From Reclinomonas americana ATCC 50394 (Eukaryota; Jakobida; Jakobea; Jakobida): a DNA stretch of 31,277 nt. A model generated the notes under the pieces. It had not been told where the DNA came from. It made no database searches and saw only the letters and a list, made by a program, of their open reading frames with translations. The DNA is taken from assembly GCA_048213135.1 (NCBI GenBank), contig PS015043.1, positions 23,282 through 54,558 of the forward strand, written 5' to 3'. The position numbers and the translations under genes are program-made. Below are positions 1-12,300 of the stretch, piece after piece; the stretch's first letter is position 1; each line of letters opens with the position of its first letter.

Positions 1-484
1 TCTCTCGGCGCCAATGCCGACTCCTGGTTCCTGTATCCGCGAAGCAAGGGCGAGACGGAGCGCGATCTCACCATGCTGCACTTCCCCCACCTGTCGATTT
101 TCCGACCCTCGCTCCTGCTGGCCGAGCGCGAGGACAGACGTATCGTCGAGTGGGTCTCCCAGAAGACCGTGTTGCGTCGCGCTCGTGTCATACTTTTCTT
201 TGCTGATCGATTATCGCTGATGGCCGCCCGACAGTCCCTACCTCGGCGCGGCGCTCTTCTGGGGACCGCTGCGCAAATACCGTGCCATCCGCGTCGAGAC
301 GGTGGCGCGAGGAATTCGTGCTGACTTGGAGGAGCACCTGCCTGGCTTGCAGGCAGAGGAACAGGAGGGGTCTGCTGGGGAGCCGCAGGTGCGCATCATC
401 GACTCGGACACCATTGAAGTCATGGGCAGTGCGGGCTTGGAGGCCGATCAGGCCGACGAGGCCGCGGGTGAGGCGAGCAAGTGA
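1..484 (+). CDS. HTATIP2/TIP30-like short-chain reductase, C-terminal part
   Basis: This is the 3' end of a gene that begins before the window. Exon 1-170 reads in frame from base 1 and exon 235-484 ends at a TGA. The intron 171-234 (64 nt) starts GTTGCG and ends CAG, and is the only split I found that keeps phase. The protein shows Y-P-R-S-K, matching the YxxxK catalytic pair of NAD(P)-dependent short-chain/extended reductases. It is followed by a segment reading FPHLSIFRPSLLLAERED, typical of the HTATIP2/TIP30 and yeast FMP52 group (compare F-R-P-x-L-L-L). The second exon begins PYLGAALFWGPLRKYRAIRV and includes a segment like the family's conserved late helix. The tail is acidic and Ala/Glu-rich. 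Family members bind NADPH; the role here is inferred only from family. The gene converges on the 3' end of the STPGR gene. Confidence 0.8.
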
Positions 485-755
485 TTTGGTGGGTTAGAGC
501 GGATGGATGGGCTTGAGGTGGTGAGGGGTGCGAAGCCTCAAAGAACACATGTGAGTTTTTGTTTTGGAGATTGTTACGAGAAAAAGAAACACGTCGACTG
601 CAATGTACAGTTGCCAATTAAAAAAACTATTGATGTTGATCACATGCCGGTGCCGAAACGCCCTGCAGACTTCCCACTCTTGCCCTCAAAATTGTACGCG
701 CCCGGTCCTGCAGCACGACTGTGTCATTATTTTCCTCGCTCTCTCTCCCATGTGT
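485..755. other. Intergenic region between convergent genes
   Basis: This 271-bp stretch separates two 3' ends that face each other. It is more AT-rich than its surroundings, with a short A-run near 618-625. No convincing coding sequence or RNA gene was seen. It must hold the two polyadenylation regions, but no clear AATAAA hexamer stands out. Confidence 0.6.
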
Positions 756-3700
756 TCATGCAGCGCGCGACAAACCTGGCGACGTGTCATCTCTCCTGGC
801 GGCAAATCGCTGTCCGATAGAGAATCCGCCCCTGCTGCCTAGTTTGGGTACCGCCGGCGAGTTCTCGGCGGCGTACTGACCGGGACCCGGTGCCGCCGAC
901 TCGCCCTTGGTTATTCTCGTCAGAATGCCCATGACGCCGCCCTTGGGTTTCTCCTGGTTGTCGTACCGATAGGCACCCTTTGACGAGAGACAGGGGCGTG
1001 AGTCAGCAGGAGGGTGAAGGAGCTCATGCACGTCAATGTGCGTACCGGTCCAGGCCCAGACGCTTCGGTCGGGATCGCCAGGCGTCCCCCGATGGTGAAG
1101 CCGCCAGTGGATTTCATCTTCGCATGCGCTTCGTGTGCTTCGTAGGCGGCTGTATGGCGAAGCACAGAGATGAGAATGTGCGTGCGAGAGCACACAAAGA
1201 GTGACGGAGAATAGAAGAGTGAATGTGTGAGAGAGGGAATAAGAGAGAGAGAGAGAGACACACACACACACACACACACAAAGAGACAGATCGACAGACA
1301 TAGCACAGACGAGTGAGAGACTGTGAGTGAGGTCGAGCTGCATTGCGAAGAGCGTGCCCGGTGCACATGCGCATGACAGCACAGTGTGACTCGTACTCGC
1401 TCACAACTTACCTGGCCCTGGAGAAGCGTCGCGAACCGCCTGCATACACCCGAATCAGAAACAAAGTCGCAGGTGGCACAGTAAACAACCCGCCTCTCAC
1501 CTCCGCAATTCGTTTGGCGATGGTGATGCCACCGGTGGCCAGCGTCGATTTCAGTTCATACGCACCTGAAGTAATTAACATGTCAACACAAACCAGCAAC
1601 TCCTATCGCCTGTGCACAGATCTATCCTCGCGTCTTTCCGTCACTCCGGTTCTCTTTCTCAGTCACTCTCGACATCTCATTTTGTTTCATTGTCATGTTC
1701 TCCGACACGTTTCACTCACTCACTCGTCGTCCTTCACTGTCACTCTCCATCCTTCTCTCCTTTCCTGTTCTCCATTTCATTCTTCTCTGCCAATTCCTGC
1801 ATCCCTCTCTCGATTTCACTTCTCTTCATCTGCTACTTCACTCTCTGTCTCATTTTATTCGGTCTCTGTCACCTCTCTCTTGATCACTTTCACTTTCGGT
1901 CCGTATCTATTTCTTGCTCTTCTCTTCATAATCTCTTTTCTCGTCTGCACATCCAGGATCACACGATCCGCATAGCTCGCTTCTCTTCTTGTTGTTCGCT
2001 TCAAGAATCTTTCTCTCCTGTTGTCTCTCTTCGTTTCTGCTCCTTCTCCCTTCCCCCCTTCCCGACCCTCCCCCACACGCACCTGGCCCCGGCGCCTTAT
2101 CCGAATCGCTCTTCTCCGCCGGCCGTTGTGCAATCGTCACACCACCCTGCGAGAGCGTCGTGCGATACTCGTACGCGCCTGAAAAATTCGAGGTAAGCAC
2201 TTATCCAGACTCTGTTCTCTCTAAATCTACTCTTACCTGGCCCAGGAGACCTCTCCGCATCCTTCTTCTCCGGCGCTCGCTGTGCAATAGTGTGCGCCGG
2301 CGACGGATAGCGCACCACTGGATTGTAGGCTCCGGGACCTGGCAGCTGATCTTGTGCCGCCGTCGTCTGTCGTGCAGAAAGAGAATCGTGTGAGATTACG
2401 TGGCATTCATCCCTCTTGCGAGCGTTGGCAACCTTGTCTATTCACGGTGCCTCTATAACACTCATATTCTTTCAGTGTGTTCAGCTTCACTCACTCTCAC
2501 CCACTCATTCACACTTTCTCTCACACTCAATAGCACTCGCTCACTCTCTTCGTTCCTCTTTCCCTTACTCCTTCTCTCTCACACATTGCACTCACTCCCG
2601 CCCTGTCTCCCCTCAAACTTCTCTCCTCTATCCCTCTCCTCACCCATGTCTCTCCATGTCTCCTCTCCATTGCTTCTTCTTTCCGTCCGTCTTGCATGTC
2701 ACTTTCTGTCTCGCTCAAACTACCTAACCGACTGCATCTTTCCCTAACTCTCCCTCACTCCCTTCCCTCTCTCACTCATTGCGCTCACTCCCGCCCTCTC
2801 TCCCCTCAAACTTCTCTCCTCTATCCTTCTCCTCACCTCTCCCCTCCATTGCTTCTTCTTTCCGTCCGTCTTGCATGTCACTTTCTCTCTCACTCACTCA
2901 CTAATTCACTCACACTACCTGACCCGCCGCAATTACTCGCTCACTCACTCACTCTCACTCTTTCACGCACTCAGTCACTCACTGCACTCACTCCTTCCCA
3001 CTCTCTCCTCTCACACACATATTTACAGCACTCTGCGCTCATACACTCACTCACTCACTGCCCTTTCTGCCTTCTCAAACTTCTCTTCCTTGTCCCTCTC
3101 CTTTCGCATGTCTCTCCCATGTCTCCCCTAGATTTGCCGCTTCTTTTCCCTTCTTCTGCTGTGTCACTTTCTCTCTCACGCACTCCCGCTCCCTCACCCA
3201 CTGCAATCACTCTCTCTCTCTCTCTCTCTCTCCCCACCTCCTTCTCTCCTTGCCCTTTCCCCCATCCCCCTTCCCCTTTCCTTCCCCCTTTCTCCCCACC
3301 TCCTTCCACCTCCCCTGGATGGTAACGCCGGCATTGCGCGACTGCTCATGATACTCATACTGCCCTGGTCCTGGCAAGTCGGCGGCNNNNNNNNNNNNNN
3401 NNNNNNNNNNNNNNNNNNNNNNNNNNNNNNNNNNNNNNNNNNNNNNNNNNNNNNNNNNNNNNNNNNNNNNNNNNNNNNNNNNNNNNNNNNNNNNNNNNNN
3501 NNNNNNNNNNNNNNNNNNNNNNNNNNNNNNNNNNNNNNNNNNNNNNNNNNNNNNNNNNNNNNNNNNNNNNNNNNNNNNNNNNNNNNNNNNNNNNNNNNNN
3601 NNNNNNNNNNNNNNNNNNNNNNNNNNNNNNNNNNNNNNNNNNNNNNNNNNNNNNNNNNNNNNNNNNNNNNNNNNNNNNNNNNNNNNNNNNNNNNNNNNNN

Positions 3701-6292
3701 NNNNNNNNNNNNNNNNNNNNNNNNNNNNNNNNNNNNNNNNNNNNNNNNNNNNNNNNNNNNNNNNNNNNNNNNNNNNNNNNNNNNNNNNNNNNNNNNNNNN
3801 NNNNNNNNNNNNNNNNNNNNNNNNNNNNNNNNNNNNNNNNNNNNNNNNNNNNNNNNNNNNNNNNNNNNNNNNNNNNNNNNNNNNNNNNNNNNNNNNNNNA
3901 GCTGTGCGCTCCGGCGGTCGGTGTGCCATGGTGAACGCGGGACCAGCGCGTTTGAGGTCTTGCGGTGAGTAGGCACCTTCACACACTCTCGAGAGTCAAC
4001 ACATGCATTCCCCTCTGCACACGAATCAAAGCACCAACGCACCTGGTCCGGGAATGGTGGCTGCACCAGTGGCCTCGCTGGCGATGGCATATCGTGACGC
4101 AATGGTCCACTGTGGCGACGCAGAGCGCAGACCGCGGCCAGGATCGTAGGTTCCTATTAGGATGTGCCATGAGGTCTTTTCTCCTTAAACACAAACACAC
4201 TCATAAACAATACCTGGACCGGGCTGTGGTTCTTGCGCAGACGCCTGCCCATCAATTGCTACGTGAGAGAGAGAAGCGGAGGAGGCAGAGAGTTCGAAAC
4301 GAGACAACGCACCGCCTCTTTCCATCGCTGGCCAATCGTAAACGCCTTGCCGGGTGACGTATCTGACACCTTGTACGCACCTGCAAACGATTTGGTGTTC
4401 AGATCACAACTTTTCCCAAAATACACCAGCCTTTGCAATACAAACACACCTGGTCCCGGAATGGTGTCCACCTGGCGCTCCTCGTAGCGCTGCGCAATGG
4501 TAAAGGCCGGAGCATTGCTTCGATCCTGTGGTGCGTAGGCCCCTGGTCCTGGCAGATTCTCCGTGGAGGTTTCCTGCCAGCGACCGAGCACGAGCGCGCC
4601 GCGAGTTGACATTTGGCTGTACTGCTTGTAAGCACCGGGTCCTGCACACCGGCGCGAGTGATGAGTACAATCTCTTCTTCCTGTCTACTTCTTTTTTTCA
4701 TCCCCCAACCCACCAGGACTCTCGCCAGCCTCGTGCTCCTTCAGGCGCTGGCCAATGGTGAACTCTGGTCCATGATCCTTTGGCGCGTACATGTACGCTC
4801 CTGTCCCCCATACACACTTCAGCGCCACGTGCACGGTTAGACAATCACCAAGCACAAAACACACACCTGGTCCTGGTCCTTCAGGTACACCCTCCTGCGA
4901 TTTCAGCCGCTGTCCGATGGTCCATTGCGGTAGGTGATGCAGGTGCGAGTCACCGGGGTTGTAGGCACCTGGCGTATAAACGTGAGTATGGCTGGCTGCC
5001 CACTTCTTCTCATGGTCTTCATCACACACGACGCACCAGGTGCCGGAGTCTGATTGTTGCCGCTCGAGTCTGTCGGTCGGCCCACCAGGGTTGCCGACGG
5101 CGCGTGCGAGTGCGTGGAAGGATTGTAGTCGGCCGGTCCTGGACCAGCGCGCGTCTCAGAGCTGCTGAGCCGCTCGGCAATGGTCCATGCCGGCGCTGCG
5201 TGCAGATTGCTGCCAGTGGGATTGTATTCACCTGTGAACGGGATGGTCAGCGTTGCTGACACTGACGACGATGACAGACTCTCTTGAACAAGATACGAAC
5301 CGGGTGCGGGCGTCTTTTGCGTTGTCGCCTCTTGCCACCGCGAGGCAATCGTGTACGCAGGCCCAGACATGCCCTCCGGCAGCGAGTACTCTGCCGGGCC
5401 TGGAGTGGCAGCACTGGTGGCTTGCGAGAATCGTTGACCAATGGTGAAGGCCGGAGCGCTGGCACGATTCGCATCTGACGCCTGGTACTCGGCTGGACCG
5501 GGAGTGACGGCCACATTGCTCGACTGCGACCACCGACTGGCCATCGTGAATGCCACACTCGATCGCATCTCCGGCAGCATGTACGCCGCTGGACCTGGTG
5601 TGTCGGTGGCGCCGCTCGACGCAGACAGGCGTTCTCCCATTGTGAAGGCCGGGGCGCGCGCACCCATCGAGTCCGACACGGTGTAATCGGCCGGACCCGG
5701 CATCTTATCAGGAGGTGCTTGCTCCAGACGGCCAGCAATGGTGAATGCGGGATGCCTTCTCTCCTCAGGCAACGTGTACGCGGCCGGACCTGCATCGAGA
5801 CATTCAGCGGAGGCAGGCACTGGGACGACGAAAGCTCTCCTCCATCTCCATTTCCAAACCTGGAGTTGTCGATGGCTGCGCGGCCGCATGTCGCTCGCCA
5901 AGAGTGAACGACGGGGCGCGACGACCAGTCGGATCGTGTACAAGATAGGCGGCTGGCCCGGGAGTATCCGACTGGTTAGATGCAGCCGCCAGACGCTCGC
6001 CAATGGTGAACGCAGGTCCATGTGGTCCCTCAGGCAGCAAGTATGCCGCCGGGCCTGCATCAGGTATTCACATTCAGCTCACACCACCTTCTCCCTCTCC
6101 CTCTCTCTCTCTCTCTCTCAGCTGCAGTCATNNNNNNNNNNNNNNNNNNNNNNNNNNNNNNNNNNNNNNNNNNNNNNTTCGGTCGGTTCCCCTCCGACGG
6201 ACGACGACGAACGTTAGTCGCCCGGGCCCGGCCGTCGCTACTACGTAGTTACTACTACTACTACTACGCTCACCACCTACCTCCTCCTCCTC

Positions 6293-6330
<38 letters not shown>

Positions 6331-9300
6331 TTCCGCCAACCTGGTGTATCAGCATTCGTCGGCCGTGTAGACTCATGACGCTGACCCATGGTAAACGCCG
6401 GACCGTGAGGAGCGAGTGAGGCGCTGAGAGAGTAGTCCGCGGGACCTGGCAGCTGCTCCGGTGGCACATCACGCCACCGCTGGCCAATGGTGAACGCCGG
6501 ATGACGACGCTCGTCGGGAATCAGATAGGCAGCCGGACCTGCATGGAATCGATGAGAAGAGCACAAGAAGCAGCGGTGGGAGAAAGGAGGAGCAGCGCAG
6601 TGAAACCTGGTGTGTCTGAGTTGGTGCCCGTCGGCAGATTCCACCGCCCGCCAATTGTGAACGCCGGACCGTGCGGCCCGGTGGGATCGTTTGCCATGTA
6701 GTCAGCGGGACCAGGTGCCTGCTCCGGCGGCGCGTCACGCCATCGTTGTCCGATCGTGAATGCCGGTCGTCGCTTCTCGTCGGGAATGAGGTACGCCGCC
6801 GGACCTGAGACAGCTTGTTAGAAGCCTGGGAGTCGATGGGGAAATGGTGCGGCACGTGATCAGCGTACCGGGATTGTCGGCATTGGAGGGCGCCAACAGT
6901 TCGTGTCGGCTCCCCATGGTGAATGCTGGTGCATTGGCACCCAGTGCATCGGCGTTGCTGTAGTCGGCGGGACCAGGTGTGGGATCGGCAGCAGCGTCAC
7001 GCCACCGCTGGCCAATGGTGAAGGCCGGATGCCGTCTCTCGTCGGGAATCAAGTAGGCCGCAGGACCTAACGAGAAGAACAATCAGCGAAGCGGAACTCA
7101 CCATCAGTCAACATAATATACGCAACCTGGCGTCTCCGTGTTGGTGCCGTCGGGAATGTCGTGGCGACTGGCAATCGTGAATGCTGGGCCGTTCGGGAAC
7201 GAGTTGGGCAAGAGATATGCGCCCTGTGCGGCGATTGTTGGTGTGAGAAAGCGATCGCATCTCTCGCGGGATGCAGACAACATGCACTCACAGGACCCGG
7301 CTGCTGCTCCGGTGGTGCATCTTTCGCTCGACCTTGAATGGAGAAGGCTGGTCCTTTCTGCGCAGCACAACGAAGACTCAGATGCACATTACTGCAAGTA
7401 TCGCGAATCAAGGTCCGACGCAACAGACAAGTCTCCAGGATTGTACGCCGCCTGCACAGGGAGGGGAGCAAGCACTGTGAGCATCGATAGACAGTGGCGC
7501 TGCGACAAGAAAAAGACGCAACTGGACCGGGATTGTTGTCGCCTTGCGGTGGCTCGTGGCGCCCGGTGATGGTGGCACTCGGACCGCGGGACGCGTCGCC
7601 AAGAGTGTACGCCCCCGGACCAGGACCGTCGGTGGCCACCACCGAGGTGTCTCGTCGTTGTTGGATGGTCCAGAACGGTCCCACCTGTATCCCACCAAAT
7701 GAGATACACATACTGCTGCACAACACTCTCTCTGGTCACGGAAACACACCGGCGGCAACTCAGGGGCGTAGTCGGCCTGCGTGGGTAGAGCGATGATTAA
7801 GAACACGAATATATCTCCCACGTTAAGGAGCAGATGATGATCTTCTTCGCACCGGTCCTGGCAACTTGGTGCTCTCACTAGCCTGCTCGTGTCGACCAAG
7901 CAAGACGGCACTGGGAGCGCGACGGAAGGTGCTGTCACCCGACGAGTAGGCACCTGCACCAGGCAGGTCATTCATGAGATAGAGGTGCGCAAGCAACGGG
8001 TCGTTGTCAATGCCGCACCTGGTCCGGGTCCATCGTGAGCCTCCACACTGTCACGCGACTTGTGAGGAATCGACCAGAATGGTCCCTGCGGCGGCAACTC
8101 CGGTGCATAATCCGCCTGCATTCACGCGTACACACAATCACAAAAACTGCGTCCAGAGAACGCCGAACGGTTCGCCAAGTGTGTCTCACCGGCCCAGGAG
8201 CACGCTGCTGTTCCGTACTCGCGTGGCGCTGTTGGATTGTGAATGCAGGCGCAGATGAGGGAAGTCGCGGGTCGTACGCTGCGGGTCCAGGAGTGACAGA
8301 CGCCCGTGCCTCCGCGTAGCGACTGGCGATGGTCCATGCAGGTGTGTGTGAAGCAGGCAAGTTTACAGAGTATGCAGCCTGCACGGGAAGGTGAGCATCA
8401 ATCATATCACGGAATAGCAAGTGAAACCACGCACCGGTCCTGGTGTAATGTCGGCCTCTGGCAGCTTGGTGCGATAGGCAATCGACACGGCAGGTGCGCG
8501 GCGGAATGTGCTGTCGCCCGGAACATAGTCCGCTGTGCAGATCACAGAGAGCGAGAGATAAGCGATGCGGGAAGAGGGAATGCGATTGAACAAGGACACT
8601 TTCTACGGCACCTGGACCAGGACCCTGCGCTGCGATCGAGTCGGTGGACTTGCCAAGCATCGTCCACTTTGGTGCATTCTGGTCGCAGTTGATGTCAGCC
8701 ACGCACGCATATACACACACACACACACGCATACACACATACAGAGAGAGAGAGAGGGAGGGAGGAAGAGAGAAATGCGTAGATTCTGGATTTCCCTGTT
8801 CTATCTCCTCTCTTCCCCCTCCTTTCCTCTCAGTCCCAAACTCAACAGAAGGCAAGTGTGGATCATATGCAGCCTGCAAATGGACAACATATCAGCGCAT
8901 CGCCCAACGCAGAAATAAGAAGGTTGCTGCTCTGTCGAAAAAACGCACCGGTCCTGGCGTTCGACTCGGCTCTGCAGAGCGCGGACGGTGCTGAATGCTG
9001 AAGCGCGGCGCCGATCGACGAACAGGGGAGTCATTGATGGCATAGTCGGCAGGCCCAGGCATGTCGTCGGCTCGTCGCTCGTGGTAACGCCTTTGAATGG
9101 TGAACAGCGGTCCTTTCTGTCGTACACGCAAGTGAGAACCGAGGAGTGCGATTCCGCGAAGTGCATGACTCGAAAACAACGCACAGCCATTGGAGACACT
9201 GAGTATGCTCCAGGTCCTGCGCGAAATCGGGAGGGAGTGAGCGTGAATCCTCAATCGCTTCGACAAATACAAAGCACGGACGCACCGGGGGTTCTTGACG

Positions 9301-12300
9301 GCGGCGCCGAGCTCGGTCGCTGCGCAATCGAGTGTGCTGGTGCGGAACGGCGAACGGGAGTGAGCGACACATTGTACGCCGCTGGCCCAGGTCCATTGCC
9401 CTCGATGCGTTCCTTGCGACGACCGGCAATGGTTACGCCGCCAGAACTCTTGGGAACAGCCGGTGAATATGCAGCGGGTCCTGGGCTGTCGTCGCGCGCC
9501 GGGGAACTGAAGCGTTGCGCCATCGAGAACTTGGGACCCGACTTTTTCGTCGACAATGCGTGGTCACGCGGAGCGTATGAAGACTGCGCGTGTACAAATG
9601 AGTCATGAAGGAGAACGCGAGGTCAATTATTCAATCATGCCGACAAACCGGTCCTGCAGCCATCAATCAAACATGCATGAGAACGTCATCACACGAAAAT
9701 TGAGGGTCAGTGAGAACTCACCAGGAGCTCGATGCACGGGTGCCGAGGCCGGTCGAGAAGCAATCGTGAATGCCGGTCCAGAAGACTTGTCCTTGACTGC
9801 GTACGCGGCCTACAGAGTCACACATGGTGAGATCGAAGGAACCTCGCAGCAGCAGCAAGTCAAGATGACGCACAGGTCCGGGAGTCTGCTCGATTCGTTG
9901 CGCACGACGGCTGCTTGCCATGGTCCACTCGGGGAAGTGCATCCGGTTGGAAGACGTACGATCGCGTGGGTTGTACTCGGACTGCATCAGAGAAAGTGAG
10001 TTGCAAAACGACAGAATGCGATAGATGCGGACACGCATTCTCACCGGTCCTGCATCGCAGAAGGAGCATGTCAGAAAAAGAAAAGTCAACAGAAGCAGGT
10101 GTGCACACACTTACCAGGAAGACGCTCGCGCGGGGCTGACTGAGACCGCCCAGCAATAGTGTGCGCAGGAGCACGCGGGTGCATTGATGAGAATCGCGCA
10201 TCGGGCGAGTACATGCCAGGCCCGACAGCCGAGGTCTCGTCCGGAAGATCGTGGCGACCAGGCATGGTCCACGCTGGTTGCGACCGATGGGCCGACGACA
10301 TGCGATCATTGGGCATGTATCCACCGGGTCCAGGACCATCGGGGCGCGCCTGCAACGGGTCACCCAAGCGCATACCGATTGTCCACGACGCAGCGAGCGG
10401 GTGCTGCGATACCATACGATCTTGCACATTGTATGCAGCCGGTCCCGGTCCGGCAGTGGTGTACGCACCGTCGTCGTCTGCTCGTCCAGGCATGGTCCAC
10501 GCCGGTGGCGCAGGGAACTTGGAGGAACGGCCATCTGACGGTCGGTAATTGCCCTGCGTGGCGGCATTGGTGAGCACATGAGGAAGGCATTGAAGACAGA
10601 GAGTTGCATGCCGCTCCATACCGGTCCTGCACAAATATGCGACGTTAGTTTCCTCAACATAACAAGGATGACAGAAGCGTTGATTTTCGTACCTGGCGTG
10701 GCGTCTGCCGGCAGGTCGTGATATCGACCCTGCATGCTGTACATGGGACCGCGACCTGGTGCTGGTAGCGAGTAGTGCGCAGGTCCTGATATACGAGGTT
10801 GCACACAGTCAGCGGTGAGATGCAGGCAATGCAGTGAAGTGGAAATGAAATCGACTGACCAGGGCCAGGAAGCCATTCGGCTTCGGCATAGCGCTGACCA
10901 ATCGTATACGCTGGTCCAGAGGGGTGCTGCGACAGGTGCCGCGGATCGCCGCTGTACATGCCCTGCAATCAGAAGCAAAAAAAGTGAGTCACCAGCGCCG
11001 CGCATCACTGACATCACTCGGTGAATCACCGGTCCTGCACAGAGAAGATGAGCCGAAAACCGAAGGGGAAGCGTGAAGGAACAACCAAGCGTAACACGCA
11101 CCAGGAGTCATTGGCGGAGCACTCTGGTCGTATCGGCCAGCAATCGTGAACGCTGGCCCACGAGACAGCTCCGGGAGAGTTACCGAGCCCTGAATCGATA
11201 CCTGTCAACTCTTTTTTCTTCCAACACGCGAGGAGAGATTGGAGGTACACACACCGGTCCAGGCATGGAGGTCGGTTCGTGCCCTTCACCGCGGCCAGGC
11301 ATGGACCAAGCGGGTGCAGCTGGATGCGTTGAATCGCGCACATCTGACGGTCGGTAGTCACTCTGCACGCACGATAAAGCAACACAAATGAGCATCATCT
11401 CCAAAGAGAGACAATAATATACGATCGCACCGGTCCTGGCACCAAGAAACCAAGTCAGCATTCTGGGGCGAAAAAAACACCATTCACCAAGAGACACATA
11501 CCGGGTGACGCCTGTCGCGGAGGTGCACTGCGCGGGCGACTGGACATGGTGAACTCCGGTGCGCGTGGTCCGCGCATGCCAGGCGAGTATGCTCCCGGTC
11601 CTGCGAGCGCCGATTAATAAAACATGAGCTCGCTTTCGCAACAATACAGCGCACAAACCTGGCGTGCCGGCCATCAGTGCCTCCTCGTACCGACTGGCAA
11701 TGGTGTAGGCCGGTGCCATGGGTCGTGTGGACAGTGTGCCGTCGTGCACCGAATATGCTCCCTGGAAGCATAGGAAGTGAGCGTTACGTGAGAGACGGGG
11801 TCAAGTGGGATGATGCTGCACAAACCGGGCCTGCGATGGGGAGAAAGTGAGCGAGAGAGGTCAAAGCAGAACGAGAGCAGGGAGAAATCTCACCGGGGTT
11901 GTCCGGCGGTGACGATGACGGCAGTCGTGCGCCCATGACGTGCGCCTGACCACGATCGGTTGCCGGCAGTGTGTACGCACCCTGCGTGTCAAACGATTAG
12001 CAAACAATAATCATCACAGCATCAAGCCATGTGTCACGCAACGGGTCCCGGAGCAGGATGCTCGTCACGAGAAGGGTAGCGACCGGCAATCGAGTATGCA
12101 GGCGCATTGGGGTGCACGGCGAGAACGCGATCGTTGCCATCGTATGCAGCCTGTGAGGCGATCATCAATGATATTGCAGTTTGCGTCGCCCCTGCACAAA
12201 AAACGTTGACAAACCGGTCCTGGTGTTGGCTCTTGTGCAGCATCGTGATGACGTCCCTGGATGGAGAACCGCGGAGCCAACTTGCGAATAATGGCCTCGA

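Larger units (their letters stand above)
756..4380 (-). other. STPGR gene exon set 4 (C-terminal, 11 visible exons)
   Basis: Exons in transcript order: 4380-4313, 4244-4214 (31 nt), 4153-4043, 3976 into the gap, gap to 3300, 2366-2237, 2178-2083, 1565-1501, 1439-1412 (28 nt), 1149-1046, 977-756. In three repeats an intron falls after the QRWKEA / GRWKE / KRIAE segment. This leaves the PGP end of the repeat on its own short piece (ASAQEPQPGP at 4244; AVRDASPGP at 1439). The last exon carries two repeats, with cores GAYRYDN and PGPGQYAAEN, and the stop. Confidence 0.82.
4450..9216 (-). other. STPGR gene exon set 3 (22 exons, includes 27-nt microexons and 198-nt modules)
   Basis: Exons in transcript order: 9216-9185 (32 nt), 9116-8949, 8873-8847 (27 nt), 8678-8612, 8532-8435, 8378-8190, 8115-8019, 7953-7853, 7776-7750 (27 nt), 7684-7523, 7451-7425 (27 nt), 7357-7292, 7223-7127, 7066-6869, 6804-6607, 6538-6341, 6054-5860, 5789-5301, 5231-5037, 4968-4867, 4800-4714, 4641-4450. 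The exon 5789-5301 holds five repeats. The split at 5301/5231 removes a 69-nt intron that could also be read through in frame. The intron 6055-6340 contains a gap and microsatellite. Confidence 0.82.

Noticed and set aside
1612-3325. Several Ser/Leu/His-rich open frames on plus
   Set aside because: They arise from CT-rich, CACTCA-type low-complexity DNA, which lacks stops in several frames. The region is intronic for the minus-strand gene.
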